Notes: a model not told the origin generated them from the sequence alone. DNA of 64,000 nt from Shinella zoogloeoides (GCF_003574625.1 NZ_QNUJ01000007.1:186001-250000); one strand, 5' to 3'. Shown: positions 55,255 to 64,000, numbered from the stretch's first letter. Made by a program: numbers and translations.

Positions 55255-55923
55255 TTACTTTTCTCGGTTGCGGATGGCGGCAGGGTCGACGTCGACGACG
55301 ACCTTGCCCTCGAAGACGACGACACGGCCTTTATCCGTCATTCGCAGCGACTGCGCAACAATGGATGCGCCGGGCGAATGGATGGAAACGGGGTCCTTCG
55401 TTTCCATCGTTCCGCCGTTGATGTCGAGATGGGCCGAACGGAAGGCGGCGGCAAGGCCGGTATTGAGGTTGATGGTGAAGGGCCGGGTCATGTCGAGCAG
55501 GTTCTTGCCGCGGTCGTAGACACCGGTCTCGGCCGTCACTTCCGCGGTGGTCTTGTCGTTGACCGGCATCTTCGCTGTGATGTTCTCGAGCGTGATGACG
55601 TCGGGCGTCTTCATGTCCTGCAGCGCCCGCTCGGCCTTCATCGAATAGCTGATGCCGTCCTTGTTGCGGCCGGCGATCGCCGGATAGCGCATGACGATCT
55701 TGCCGTCCTCGATGGTGGCGCTCTCCACATGGAGGTCGGAGGGCAGGTAGGTGCGCACGATGGAGACGACGGCGAAGATCGCGGCGATGATCAGGGCGGC
55801 GACCGGCAGGGCGATCTTGAGGAACCGCACGCGCGCGGAATGGCGCGTCGCCAGGCGATAAGCCTCGGCGGAAATGCCCATGCCCTGTGCACCCGTCGGT
55901 GCTTCTGTCACGCTGTTCAGCAT
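55255..55923 (-). CDS. lptC: LPS export system inner-membrane protein LptC
   Basis: A 222-residue protein with an N-terminal transmembrane segment (about 37-60: LKIALPVAALIIAAIFAVVS) and a periplasmic LptC jellyroll which receives LPS and passes it to LptA. The ATG at 55923 was chosen from the family-type length. First of the lptC-lptA-lptB operon, transcribed together with rpoN downstream. Confidence 0.9.
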   Translation of the reverse strand: MLNSVTEAPTGAQGMGISAEAYRLATRHSARVRFLKIALPVAALIIAAIFAVVSIVRTYLPSDLHVESATIEDGKIVMRYPAIAGRNKDGISYSMKAERALQDMKTPDVITLENITAKMPVNDKTTAEVTAETGVYDRGKNLLDMTRPFTINLNTGLAAAFRSAHLDINGGTMETKDPVSIHSPGASIVAQSLRMTDKGRVVVFEGKVVVDVDPAAIRNREK

Positions 55924-56133
55924 AGTGCCTGCTTGAATGGTCCGGTGTCGGCCCTCGCCGCGCATGCGGGGCCGCAACTGTAACGGGCCCCATATGGCGA
56001 TTATTCCTGAACAAACAATGGATGTCCAAGAAAGTTCGGCGACGAATTGCCATTTGAGCGGGGAATGCCATATCGATAGGGCCTTCTGCAAGCCACCTTG
56101 ATGCAAGGCGGCCACCAGCACCGAGGACAGGAC

Positions 56134-57084
56134 ATGGAACAATCCGCCATCGCCGACCGCCGGCAACTGCGCCGCAAGCTCACTTTCTGGCGCGTCGCGG
56201 CCGTGCTGATCGCGCTTGCCGCGATCTGGGCCGCCGTCGCCTGGCGCGCGCCCGACATCGGCTCGGGCGACCATATCGCCCGCGTCAGCATTTCCGGCAT
56301 CATCCAGGACGACAAGGACCTCCTGGAGCGCCTCGACCGGATCGCGAAGAACGACCGGGCCAAGGCGCTCGTCGTGACGATCTCGTCCCCCGGCGGCACG
56401 ACCTATGGCGGCGAGGTGATCTTCAAGGCGTTGCGCAAGGTGGCGGAAAAGAAGCCGGTCGTCTCGGACGTGCGCACGCTCGCCGCCTCCGCCGGCTACA
56501 TGATCGCGACGGCGGGCGACACGATCGTCGCCGGCGAAAGCTCGATCACCGGCTCCATCGGCGTCCTTTTCCAGTATCCGCAGATGAAGGAGCTGATGGA
56601 CAAGATCGGCGTCTCGCTGGAGGAGATCAAGTCCGCGCCGCTGAAGGCCGAGCCTTCGCCCTTCCATCCGGCCAGCGAGGACGCCAAGACGATGATCCGC
56701 GCCATGGTGATGGACAGCTACGACTGGTTCGTCGACCTCGTCGCCGAGCGCCGCAAGCTGCCGCGCACCGATGTGCTGCGCCTTGCCGACGGCAGCATCT
56801 TCACCGGCCGGCAGGCGCTCGCCGCCAAGCTGGTCGATACGCTCGGCGGGCCGGAGGCGATCCGCGCCTATCTCGACACCCGCAAGGTGGCCAAGGACCT
56901 GCCCTTCGTCGACTACGAGCCGACGAGCCGGTCGGGCATTCCCTTCATCGGCGGCAGCATCCGGGAACTGGCCCGCTCGGTGTTCGGCCTGTCGCTCGAC
57001 CTTCAACCGACGATCGAAAAGCTGGCCGGCGAAAAGTTGTTTCTTGACGGTCTTGTTTCGGTTTGGCAGGTTGATCGCGATTGA
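56134..57084 (+). CDS. sppA: Signal peptide peptidase SppA
   Basis: A 316-residue membrane-anchored serine/lysine protease of the 36K SppA/SohB type which cleaves released signal peptides. The N-terminal anchor is about residues 18-37; the probable catalytic Ser119 (LAASAGYM) and Lys171 (APLKAEPSPF) are 52 residues apart, as in Bacillus SppA (Ser147/Lys199). GAGGACAG lies before the ATG at 56134, which decides against the Met at 56098. It begins the sppA-ihfB-lapA run. Confidence 0.92.
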   Translation: MEQSAIADRRQLRRKLTFWRVAAVLIALAAIWAAVAWRAPDIGSGDHIARVSISGIIQDDKDLLERLDRIAKNDRAKALVVTISSPGGTTYGGEVIFKALRKVAEKKPVVSDVRTLAASAGYMIATAGDTIVAGESSITGSIGVLFQYPQMKELMDKIGVSLEEIKSAPLKAEPSPFHPASEDAKTMIRAMVMDSYDWFVDLVAERRKLPRTDVLRLADGSIFTGRQALAAKLVDTLGGPEAIRAYLDTRKVAKDLPFVDYEPTSRSGIPFIGGSIRELARSVFGLSLDLQPTIEKLAGEKLFLDGLVSVWQVDRD

Positions 57085-57111
57085 AAAACAAGAATTTTTA
57101 AGGGGGATACC

Positions 57112-57411
57112 GTGATCAAGTCGGAACTGGTCCAGATCGTCGCAGCCCGTAATCCCCATCTCTATCACCGCGATGTCGAGAACATCGTCAACGCGGTGCT
57201 GGACGAGATCACGGATGCGCTGGCCGGCGGCAACCGCGTGGAGCTGCGCGGCTTCGGCGCCTTCTCCGTCAAGAACCGCCCCTCGCGCTCGGGCCGCAAC
57301 CCGCGCACGGGCGATGCGGTCTTCGTCGAGGAGAAATGGGTCCCGTTCTTCAAGACGGGCAAGGAACTGCGCGAGCGCCTCAATCCCGGCCAGGCCGATC
57401 AGGACGATTGA
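57112..57411 (+). CDS. ihfB: Integration host factor beta subunit
   Basis: A 99-residue histone-like IHF beta. Visible: [26 protein letters not shown] with the DNA-bending arm and Pro. It pairs with IhfA to bend DNA. The start is a GTG at 57112 with AAGGGGG before it, which is unusual but strong. It lies 27 bases after sppA and 95 before lapA. Confidence 0.96.
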   Translation: MIKSELVQIVAARNPHLYHRDVENIVNAVLDEITDALAGGNRVELRGFGAFSVKNRPSRSGRNPRTGDAVFVEEKWVPFFKTGKELRERLNPGQADQDD

Positions 57412-57506
57412 AGCAATTCCGGCGGGCAGCGTGAAACGGCCTTGCGGGGATTGCCAGGGGCAGGGCGGGGCTTCCCGCCGGCGCCGCGCGCAAGAAAGGT
57501 GACGCA

Positions 57507-57851
57507 ATGGTCAAGAGAATAGTCAACGTCCTCATCCTGATCCCGATCGCCATCGTGCTGATCGTGCTGTCGGTGGCGAACCGGCAGGCGGTGACGCTGG
57601 CGCTCAATCCGTTCCGGCCGGAGGACAGCGTGCTCTCCGTCACCGCGCCCTTCTTCGTCTATCTCTTCCTCGCGACGATCCTCGGCCTCGTGCTCGGCGC
57701 GCTCATCACCTGGTTCGCGCAGGGCAAGCATCGCAAGCGCGCCCGCATCGAGGCGAGCGAGGCGGTCAAGTGGCACACAGAGGCCGAAAGGCATCGCGGT
57801 CGCGCCGAGGCGCTGGCCTCGCAGGCCGTCGTGCCGGTTTCCGGAAAATGA
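57507..57851 (+). CDS. LapA domain (DUF1049) membrane protein
   Basis: A 114-residue protein with two transmembrane helices (LILIPIAIVLIVLSVAN and FVYLFLATILGLVLGALIT) and a cytoplasmic basic/coiled-coil tail, the LapA/YciS architecture. In E. coli LapA works with LapB to regulate LpxC and LPS synthesis; a LapB gene is not in this window. AAAGGTGA precedes the ATG. In related rhizobia trp genes follow, but not here. Its stop abuts the end of the CoxG-like gene on the opposite strand. Confidence 0.88.
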   Translation: MVKRIVNVLILIPIAIVLIVLSVANRQAVTLALNPFRPEDSVLSVTAPFFVYLFLATILGLVLGALITWFAQGKHRKRARIEASEAVKWHTEAERHRGRAEALASQAVVPVSGK

Positions 57852-58301
57852 TCAGGCGGCTCCGCCGTTCAGCTTCGCGCCGAGATCGGAGAAGAACTGC
57901 GTCGCCAGTTTCTTCGACGTCGAATCGATGAGGCGCGAGCCGAGCTGGGCGAGCTTGCCGCCGATCTGCGCCTTCACGTCATAGGCAAGGATCGTCTCGC
58001 CGCCGTCCTCGATGAGGCGGACATCCGCGCCGCCCTGCGCAAAACCGGCGATGCCGCCCTTGCCCTCGCCGGAAATCGTGTAGCTTTCCGGCGGGTTGAG
58101 GTTGGAGAGCGTCACCTCGCCGTTGAAGGTCGCCGAGACCGGGCCGATCTTGATCTTCACGGTCGCCTCCAGCTCGGTCGGCGATTTCATGGTCAGCGAC
58201 TGACAGCCCGGAATGCAGGCCTTCAGGATCTCCGGATCGTTGAGTGCAGCCCAGACGGCCTCGCGCGGGGCGGCAATGCGTTCTTCGCCGGACATGTCCA
58301 T
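57852..58301 (-). CDS. CoxG/SRPBCC-type carbon monoxide dehydrogenase subunit G family protein
   Basis: A 149-residue START-like (SRPBCC) protein beginning MDMSGEERIAAPREAVWAALNDPEILKACIPGCQ, a CoxG signature. CoxG helps recruit or assemble molybdenum CO dehydrogenase, but stand-alone copies are widespread and the ligand is unknown; no cox genes are adjacent. The start at 58301 was chosen over a long N-terminal extension that lacks homology. Confidence 0.88.
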   Translation of the reverse strand: MDMSGEERIAAPREAVWAALNDPEILKACIPGCQSLTMKSPTELEATVKIKIGPVSATFNGEVTLSNLNPPESYTISGEGKGGIAGFAQGGADVRLIEDGGETILAYDVKAQIGGKLAQLGSRLIDSTSKKLATQFFSDLGAKLNGGAA

Positions 58302-58438
58302 GGTCGATCCTCCTCCCGGAACGGTTCCAGATTTATCGCAATCGGAAAGCGCTTTGCCAAGTGGGGGAGGGATGGTATGGGAGCCGCTTGTTTTCCGGCT
58401 TTGCCGGCAAGGTTTCAACCGACGACGGACGATCGATC

Positions 58439-59533
58439 GTGAAGGACAAGCACCGCCGGCCGAAGAGCGGCCCCGCCGCGCCCGCCCGGGCGAAGGCCCA
58501 TACGCGGCCGGCCGTGAAGGCTGAGGCTCCAAGGGCCGCGGCACCCAGGCCGCCGGCCCCGAGCAGGGAACCGCGCCCCGCGCCCGAGGCCCCCGCGCGC
58601 CCGCTGATGCGCCGCGAGGGCGAAAAGCCCGCCGAGCGCGTGCCGGTCATCCTCGAGACCGCCGGCTCCGACCAGTACCGCCTCATTGACAGCGGTGCCG
58701 GCGAGAAGCTGGAGCAATACGGCCCCTATCGCATCGTGCGCCCCGAGGCGCAGGCGCTCTGGCAGCGAAGCCTGCCGTCCCTCTGGGACAAGGCCGACGC
58801 CCTCTTCACCGGCGATACCGACGAAGACGGCATGGGCCGCTGGAAATTCCCCAAGGCGGCGCTCGGCGAGACCTGGCCGATGCAGCTCCTCGGCGTCGAT
58901 TTCCACGGCCGCTTCACCGCCTTCCGCCATGTCGGCGTATTCCCCGAACAGCTCGCCCACTGGCGCTGGATGAAGGAGAAGGTCGGGACCGCCGGCCGGC
59001 CCGTCAAGGTGCTGAACCTCTTCGGCTATACCGGCGTCGCCTCGCTGGTCGCGGCAGCCGCCGGGGCGGAAGTCACCCATGTCGACGCCTCGAAGAAGGC
59101 CATCGGCTGGGCGCGCGAGAACCAGGCGCTCGGCCGCATGGAGAAGCTGCCGATCCGCTGGATCTGCGAGGATGCCATGAAGTTCATCCAGCGCGAGGAG
59201 CGCCGCGGCAGCAAATACGACATCATCCTCACCGACCCGCCGAAATTCGGCCGCGGGCCGAACGGCGAGGTCTGGCACCTCTTCGACCACCTGCCGCTGA
59301 TGCTCGACATCTGCCGCGAGATCCTGTCGCCGAAGGCCATCGGCCTCGTGCTGACGGCCTATTCGATCCGCGCGAGCTTCTATTCCATCCACGAGCTGAT
59401 GCGCGAGACCATGCGCGGGGCCGGCGGCACGGTGGAATCGGGCGAGCTCGTCATCCGCGAGAGCGGCCCGGACGGCGGCGAGGCCGGCCGCGCCCTCTCC
59501 ACCTCCCTCTTCAGCCGATGGATCAGCGCATGA
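58439..59533 (+). CDS. Class I SAM-dependent rRNA (cytosine) methyltransferase, RlmI-like
   Basis: A protein of about 364 residues from GTG 58439. The N-terminal part (about residues 1-60) is low-complexity, rich in Ala/Pro/Arg; the C-terminal part is a class I methyltransferase with NLFGYTGVASL (SAM site) and LTDPPKFGRGPNGEV. It resembles the RlmI/RlmK (YccW) family that methylates 23S rRNA, but the specificity is uncertain. The start could also be internal. Its stop overlaps the next gene's start by four bases (ATGA). Confidence 0.82.
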   Translation: MKDKHRRPKSGPAAPARAKAHTRPAVKAEAPRAAAPRPPAPSREPRPAPEAPARPLMRREGEKPAERVPVILETAGSDQYRLIDSGAGEKLEQYGPYRIVRPEAQALWQRSLPSLWDKADALFTGDTDEDGMGRWKFPKAALGETWPMQLLGVDFHGRFTAFRHVGVFPEQLAHWRWMKEKVGTAGRPVKVLNLFGYTGVASLVAAAAGAEVTHVDASKKAIGWARENQALGRMEKLPIRWICEDAMKFIQREERRGSKYDIILTDPPKFGRGPNGEVWHLFDHLPLMLDICREILSPKAIGLVLTAYSIRASFYSIHELMRETMRGAGGTVESGELVIRESGPDGGEAGRALSTSLFSRWISA

Positions 59534-60384
59534 GCCACGACCACCACGGAACCCGCCGCGTCGGTCAGGTGAAGGAGGTCACGAGCCTTTCGAACCCGAT
59601 CGTCAAGGATATCAAGGCGCTGTCCGACAAGAAGCACCGCGATGAGACGAAGAGCTTCATGGCCGAGGGCCTGAAGCTCGTCATCGACGCGCTGGAACTC
59701 GGCTTCGAGATCAGGACACTGGTCTACGCCAAGAACGTCAAGGACAAGCCGCAGGTCGTGCAGGCCGCGACGAAGACCGTGGCGCGCGGCGGGCTGGTGC
59801 TGGAGGTCAGCGAGAAGGTGCTCTCCTCGATCACAAGGCGCGACAATCCGCAGATGGTCGTCGGCATCTTCACCCAGCGCTGGACGAGCCTCCGGGACCT
59901 GAAGCCGAAGGTGGACGAGACCTATGTGGCGCTCGACCGCGTGCGCGATCCCGGCAATCTCGGCACGATCATCCGCACGGCGGACGCGGCGGGCGCGAGC
60001 GGCGTCATTCTCCTCGGCGAGACGACGGATCCCTATTCGATGGAGACCGTGCGCGCCACCATGGGCTCGGTCTTCGCGCTGCCGCTGGTCAAGGCGAGCC
60101 CCGCCGACTTCCTCGCCTGGAAGAAGGGCGCCGGCGTTTCCGTCGTCGCCACGCACCTTGCCGGCGCGGTCGACTACCGCACCATCGATTACCGGAAGAA
60201 GCCCGTCGTCCTCCTCATGGGCAACGAGCAGGCGGGCCTGCCGGACGCGCTCGCCAGCGAAGCCGATGCGCTCGCCCGCATCCCGCAGGCCGGCCTTGCC
60301 GATTCGCTGAACCTCGCCATCGCCACCGGCATCATGCTCTTCGAGGCGCGCCGCCACCTCCTGACGCTGGAAGAGCGGGCATGA
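59530..60384 (+). CDS. TrmH family RNA 2-prime-O-methyltransferase
   Basis: A 284-residue SPOUT (TrmH/SpoU) methyltransferase. An N-terminal RNA-binding (L30e-like) domain ([21 protein letters not shown]) precedes the knot domain with [21 protein letters not shown], and the C-terminal [10 protein letters not shown] and [14 protein letters not shown]. It methylates rRNA or tRNA ribose; the site is unknown. It overlaps the upstream methyltransferase (ATGA) and, with its own stop, the start of lspA, so the three are translationally coupled. Confidence 0.92.
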   Translation: MSHDHHGTRRVGQVKEVTSLSNPIVKDIKALSDKKHRDETKSFMAEGLKLVIDALELGFEIRTLVYAKNVKDKPQVVQAATKTVARGGLVLEVSEKVLSSITRRDNPQMVVGIFTQRWTSLRDLKPKVDETYVALDRVRDPGNLGTIIRTADAAGASGVILLGETTDPYSMETVRATMGSVFALPLVKASPADFLAWKKGAGVSVVATHLAGAVDYRTIDYRKKPVVLLMGNEQAGLPDALASEADALARIPQAGLADSLNLAIATGIMLFEARRHLLTLEERA

Positions 60385-60872
60385 ACGAACGCATTCCGCT
60401 GTTCTCCCGGCCGCTGCCGGTCGTCGTCTTCATCCTGCTCGCGCTGCTGCTCGATCAGGCGGTGAAATTCGCCGTGGAGACCTGGCTTCCCTTCCAGGAG
60501 GCGGTGCATGTCGTGCCCATGCTGGCGCTCTACCGCACCTACAATTACGGCGTCGCCTTCTCCATGCTGTCGGGCATGGAGGGCTGGTTCATCGTCACGC
60601 TCCGGCTCTTCGTCGTCGCCTTCGTCGTCTGGCTCTGGCGGCAGACGCCCAAGGCGCGGGGCCTTGCCCATGCCGGCTATGCCTTCATCATCGCCGGCGC
60701 CTTCGGCAACCTCATCGACCGCGCGCTCTTCGGCTACGTGATCGACTATGTGCTCTTCTATACCGAGACCTGGTCCTTCGCCGTCTTCAACCTCGCCGAC
60801 AGCTTCATCACCATCGGCGCGGGCCTCGTCATCCTTGACGAACTCCTGTCGATGCGCCGCGCGAAACGTTAA
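60381..60872 (+). CDS. lspA: Lipoprotein signal peptidase
   Basis: A 163-residue aspartyl membrane protease that cleaves the signal peptide of prolipoproteins after lipid modification. Four transmembrane helices; catalytic Asp122 (VIDYV) and Asp140 (LADSFITIG), and the GNLIDR and NYGVAFSML motifs are present. It overlaps the upstream RNA methyltransferase by four bases (ATGA). It lies 55 bases before the hybrid kinase gene. Confidence 0.96.
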   Translation: MNERIPLFSRPLPVVVFILLALLLDQAVKFAVETWLPFQEAVHVVPMLALYRTYNYGVAFSMLSGMEGWFIVTLRLFVVAFVVWLWRQTPKARGLAHAGYAFIIAGAFGNLIDRALFGYVIDYVLFYTETWSFAVFNLADSFITIGAGLVILDELLSMRRAKR

Positions 60873-60927
60873 AATTCGAACGACTTGCTGAAGCCGTTCT
60901 GAACGGTCCGCATGCTATGCGGGCCTC

Positions 60928-63213
60928 ATGAGCGAACCTGTCAAGCTACAGAACCGGCTCAAGGCCGAATTTGCCGAGGCGCCGCCCCGTGCCCCCCGCA
61001 CCCGTTCCGAAAGGGCGGCGACGCCGGATGACCGCGCCGTGGAGGCGCCCGCCAGCGCGCCGGTGCCGGACAAAAATCTTCCATTCCGGGCCATTCTTTC
61101 CGGCCTCATCCTGTTCCTTTCCGGCCTGGCGCTGGCGACGGGCCTGTCGTCCGGCTTCCCTATCGCCGCCACGGCCCTTGGCCTTGCCGGTGTTGCGAGC
61201 GCCGCCTTCCTCTTCTTCACGCGCGGCGCCGCCACCGGCGTCGAGCACGCGCACGACCGCTCCTGGGAGCGCAGCGAAACCTCGCAGATCCTCTCGGCCA
61301 TCCATGACGTGCTCGGCGACATCGTCGTCGTGCGCGCGCTCGACGGCCGCATCCTCAGCGCCAACGCCGTGCTCGGCGAGCTGACGGGTATCGTTGAAGT
61401 AGAGGGCAGGACATGCGAGGCGCTCGGCCTCACCTTCCGCTCGCAGGCGATCCCCCATCGCTACGACGTCGATGTGGTGGGCCCCGCCTGCCGGCGCGTC
61501 TATTCCTGGCACGACGTCACCGTGCGCGATCCCGCCTCCGGCGAACTGGTCGTCCATTCCATCGCCCGCGACGTGACGGAGGAACGCCTTGCCGAGGGCG
61601 AGCGCGAACGCGCCCGCCAGCGCGCGGAGGAGGCGAGTGCCGCCAAGTCGCGCCTGCTCGCCACCGTCAGCCACGAGATTCGCACGCCGCTCTCCGGCAT
61701 TCTCGGCATGTCGCACCTCATCGGCCAGACGCGGCTGACCGCCGAGCAGAAGAACTATCTCGCCGGCATGCGCCAGTCCGGCCATGCGCTGGTGCAGCTC
61801 GTCGACGACCTCCTCGATTTCTCGACCATCGAGGCCGGCCGCTTCCAGCTCCGCCCCTCGGAAGAGCCGGTGCGCCCGATGCTGGAAAGCGTCGTGGAGA
61901 TGCTCTCCCACCGGGCGCATGAAAAGGGCATCGAGATCGGCTCCTTCGTGGCGCCGGACGTGCCGGGCCTCCTGATCTACGATGCGCCGCGGCTGCGCCA
62001 GGTGCTCTACAACGTCGTCGGCAATGCCGTGAAGTTCACCCATGCCGGCGGCGTCTCGCTCGAGACCGCGCTGGACCACGGCGCCGTCGTCATCCGCGTC
62101 ACCGATACCGGCCCCGGCATGAATGCGGAGGAACAGGCCCGCATCTTCGAGGAATTCGAGCAGACCGGCAGCCCGGCCCAGCGCAGCGGCGGCACCGGCC
62201 TCGGCCTTGCCATCTCCGCCCGCATTCTGAAGGAGGCCGGCGGCGCGCTGACACTCGAAAGCACGCCCGGCAAGGGCAGCACCTTCACCATCCGCATGCC
62301 CGTCGATATCCGCACGCCGAAGCCCGCGCGCGGCGCGCGCAAGGGCATCCTTGCCGGCAGCCTCGTCTTCCTGCTGGCTCCCGCCGGCCCGGCCTCGGCG
62401 GCGCTCGCCCGCACCGTGGAAGCCCTCGGCGGCGCTTGCCACCTCGCCACCTCCGCCGACGAGGCGCTCGACCTCGTGCAGCATCTTTCCGGCCGCAAGG
62501 CGAAGCTCACCGATATCATCGTCGACAACCGCCTTGCCGGCGCCTATCGCCGCGACCTAGCGGATCTCGCCTTCCTGCGCGACAGCAAAGCGCGCCGCAT
62601 CTATCTCGTCAATCCGGAGGAGCGCGGCGGCCGGGCGCTCGGCAATGGCGAGGGTTTCGATTCCTGGCTCATCCGGCCGCTGCGCGAGCGCTCGCTGGTC
62701 GAGGTGCTGCGCGGCCGCATGAAGGGCGTGGAGGTTCGCGACGCGATCAACGACAACCGCCCGATCCTCAAGGACCTGCCGCAGCAGACAATGTTTCCGA
62801 TCCCGGCCGAGCCCGCCGGCATCCGCATCCTCTTGGCCGAGGACGATCCGGTGAACGCCATGCTGGTGCGCTCCGTGCTGGAGCGGGCGGGCCACACGGT
62901 GCGCCATGTGCCGGATTATCCGGCGCTCGTTGCCGCGCTTGCCGGCGCGACGGCGGCGGGGGCCTTCGCGGCCGACCTCATCGTCACCGACCTCGGCATG
63001 CCGGGCGGCGATGGTAGGGAGATGATCGCGCGCATCGTCCGGCGCGACTACGGTAATGCGGCCCTGCCGGTGCTGGTCCTGACGGCCGACAGCCGCGCCG
63101 GCCTGCGCGAGGAGCTTCTGGCTGTCGGCGCCGACGCGGTGCTGGCAAAGCCTGCCGATCCCGCGCGGCTTATCGCCGAGATCGCCCGGCTTGCGCGGCG
63201 CGCCAGCGCATAG
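60928..63213 (+). CDS. Membrane hybrid sensor histidine kinase with two receiver domains, one degenerate
   Basis: A 761-residue hybrid kinase. Order: a short cytoplasmic N-terminus; two transmembrane helices (about 50-95); a PAS-like region (SAIHDVLGDIVVVRALDGRILSANAVLGELTG); HisKA with phospho-acceptor His249 (TVSHEIRTPLSGILGM); HATPase_c (NAVKFTHAGG, DTGPGMN, GTGLGLAI); a degenerate receiver (about 470-600) that has lost its phospho-Asp (IIVDNRLAG); and a C-terminal receiver with Asp688 (VTDLGMPGGDG) and a conserved Lys (LAKPADP). Stimulus and partner are unknown. It sits between lspA and olsB; a link to envelope or lipid control is only positional. Confidence 0.88.
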   Translation: MSEPVKLQNRLKAEFAEAPPRAPRTRSERAATPDDRAVEAPASAPVPDKNLPFRAILSGLILFLSGLALATGLSSGFPIAATALGLAGVASAAFLFFTRGAATGVEHAHDRSWERSETSQILSAIHDVLGDIVVVRALDGRILSANAVLGELTGIVEVEGRTCEALGLTFRSQAIPHRYDVDVVGPACRRVYSWHDVTVRDPASGELVVHSIARDVTEERLAEGERERARQRAEEASAAKSRLLATVSHEIRTPLSGILGMSHLIGQTRLTAEQKNYLAGMRQSGHALVQLVDDLLDFSTIEAGRFQLRPSEEPVRPMLESVVEMLSHRAHEKGIEIGSFVAPDVPGLLIYDAPRLRQVLYNVVGNAVKFTHAGGVSLETALDHGAVVIRVTDTGPGMNAEEQARIFEEFEQTGSPAQRSGGTGLGLAISARILKEAGGALTLESTPGKGSTFTIRMPVDIRTPKPARGARKGILAGSLVFLLAPAGPASAALARTVEALGGACHLATSADEALDLVQHLSGRKAKLTDIIVDNRLAGAYRRDLADLAFLRDSKARRIYLVNPEERGGRALGNGEGFDSWLIRPLRERSLVEVLRGRMKGVEVRDAINDNRPILKDLPQQTMFPIPAEPAGIRILLAEDDPVNAMLVRSVLERAGHTVRHVPDYPALVAALAGATAAGAFAADLIVTDLGMPGGDGREMIARIVRRDYGNAALPVLVLTADSRAGLREELLAVGADAVLAKPADPARLIAEIARLARRASA

Positions 63214-63268
63214 GCGCAGACGCTTTGGGGTGTTCAAGCCTGCGTTGCGTCATTATCCTGTTGCAGAA

Positions 63269-63286
63269 TCGTGGTTAAACCCACGA
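63269..63286 (+). repeat. Small inverted repeat upstream of olsB
   Basis: TCGTGG / CCACGA, six bases each, separated by TTAAAC, about 30 bases before the olsB start. No Pho-box-like repeats were recognised in the 98-base gap before olsB. Confidence 0.35.
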
Positions 63287-63311
63287 AGCTTCGCTTGACA
63301 GGTACATTGCC

Positions 63312-64000
63312 ATGACGCTCGACCTCGCACAGACCATCGCCCCGGCGGACATCGCCAAGCAGCCGGCTCCGGTCGCGGGCCGCACGGCTACCGACGTGCT
63401 CGGCCGCATCGGCAATCTCGAAACGCGCGTCGCCCGCTCCGTCTCGGAGATCGATGCGGCGCAGGCCGTGCGCTACCGCGTCTTCGCCGAGGAAATGAAC
63501 GCGCAGCTTTCGCCGGATGCCGTGCGCCGCAAGCGCGATATCGACGCCTGGGACATGGTCTGCGACCATCTCCTCGTGCTCGACACCGCCATCGAGGGCG
63601 ATGCCGAGGAGCAGATCGTCGGCACCTACCGCCTGCTGCGGCAGGATATTGCCACGGTCTCCGGCGGCTTCTATTCCCAGTCGGAATTCGACGTCGATAC
63701 GCTGATCGCCCGGCATGCGGACAAGCGCTTCATGGAACTCGGCCGTTCCTGCGTGCTGCCGGCCTACCGCACCAAGCGCACGGTGGAACTGCTCTGGCAG
63801 GGCGCCTGGGCCTATTCGCTGAAACACGGCATCGACGTGATGTTCGGCTGCGCCTCGTTCCACGGCATCGTGCCGGAGGAGCATGCGCTGGCGCTTTCCT
63901 TCCTGCATCACAATGTGCTGGCGAAGGACGAGTGGCACGTCTCGGCCCGCCCGGAGCTTTTCCGCACCATGGACCTGATGCCGCCCGAGGGCGTCGATGC
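63312..64000 (+). CDS. olsB: L-ornithine N-alpha-acyltransferase (lyso-ornithine lipid synthase), partial at the window edge
   Basis: An open reading frame without a stop from ATG 63312 to the end of the window (229 codons shown; full rhizobial OlsB is about 290-300 residues). The residues match the GNAT-like OlsB acyltransferase: RVARSVSEIDAAQAVRYRVFAEE, FMELGRSCVLPAYRTKRTVELLWQG and FGCASFHGIVPEEHA, which show the N-acyltransferase fold. OlsB transfers 3-hydroxyacyl groups from acyl-ACP to ornithine, the first step of ornithine lipid synthesis, used when phosphate is short. A 98-base gap separates it from the hybrid kinase gene. The 3-prime end lies outside the window. Confidence 0.88.
   Translation, partial: MTLDLAQTIAPADIAKQPAPVAGRTATDVLGRIGNLETRVARSVSEIDAAQAVRYRVFAEEMNAQLSPDAVRRKRDIDAWDMVCDHLLVLDTAIEGDAEEQIVGTYRLLRQDIATVSGGFYSQSEFDVDTLIARHADKRFMELGRSCVLPAYRTKRTVELLWQGAWAYSLKHGIDVMFGCASFHGIVPEEHALALSFLHHNVLAKDEWHVSARPELFRTMDLMPPEGVD

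Noticed and set aside
55255-57507. A 750-codon minus-strand frame
   Set aside because: Only the last 222 codons are lptC; the rest is antisense to sppA and ihfB.
63214-63311. Pho box before olsB
   Set aside because: OlsB could be phosphate-controlled, but no pair of 7-base repeats with 11-base spacing is visible; only a small inverted repeat.

Overview
The window is a GC-rich, densely coded chromosomal segment of an alphaproteobacterium, most likely a member of the Rhizobiaceae (Sinorhizobium/Ensifer, Shinella or Agrobacterium grade). This rests on recognisable rhizobial genes (PmtA phosphatidylethanolamine methyltransferase, OlsB ornithine-lipid acyltransferase, an NDUFA9-like epimerase), gene order (rph/hrcA-grpE, ptsN-hpf-rpoN-lptB-lptA-lptC, dnaN-rsmI-yraN, rpsT-dnaA), a RIME-type palindromic mosaic repeat and clustered GANTC (CcrM) sites before dnaA. 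No phage, plasmid, IS, CRISPR, tRNA or rRNA feature was seen. It is largely core genome.

Layout. 0-6 kb: TspO, then a minus-strand operon imelysin - diheme oxidoreductase - second imelysin - DUF1513, a probable periplasmic iron/redox system, with a weak Irr/ICE-like element upstream. 6-18 kb: housekeeping genes (rsmB, an RlpA-like protein, queG, a GST, uppP, pyrF, pmtA, dnaN). 17-25 kb: rsmI-yraN, then a complete ugpBAEC glycerol-3-phosphate importer with two tandem Pho boxes and a cytoplasmic endonuclease/exonuclease/phosphatase-fold enzyme, then gshB and the ComM-like ATPase. 26-37 kb: cysK, dut, prfC, a TPP riboswitch with a Shine-Dalgarno-sequestering hairpin in front of thiD, a LysE exporter, an AraC regulator, a GFA protein, a pirin, a class II amidotransferase and coaBC. 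37-46 kb: an ion channel, ubiB, ubiE, mutM, an enoyl-CoA hydratase, rpsT and dnaA with a long regulatory leader. 46-57 kb: hemW-rdgB-VOC, rph, hrcA-grpE, ptsN-hpf-rpoN-lptB-lptA-lptC, and sppA-ihfB-lapA. 58-64 kb: a CoxG-like protein, two rRNA methyltransferases overlapping lspA, a hybrid histidine kinase, and olsB, which runs off the end.

Connected themes are phosphate economy and membrane lipids (pmtA, Pho-box-controlled ugp, olsB), envelope biogenesis (uppP, lptABC, lspA, sppA) and cell-cycle control (dnaA, dnaN, the GANTC cluster, possible CtrA-like sites). I found no wholly novel multi-gene system. The best candidates for new biology are the imelysin/diheme-oxidoreductase/DUF1513 operon, which lacks a permease, the phosphodiesterase-like gene co-transcribed with ugp, and the methylation-site cluster upstream of dnaA.
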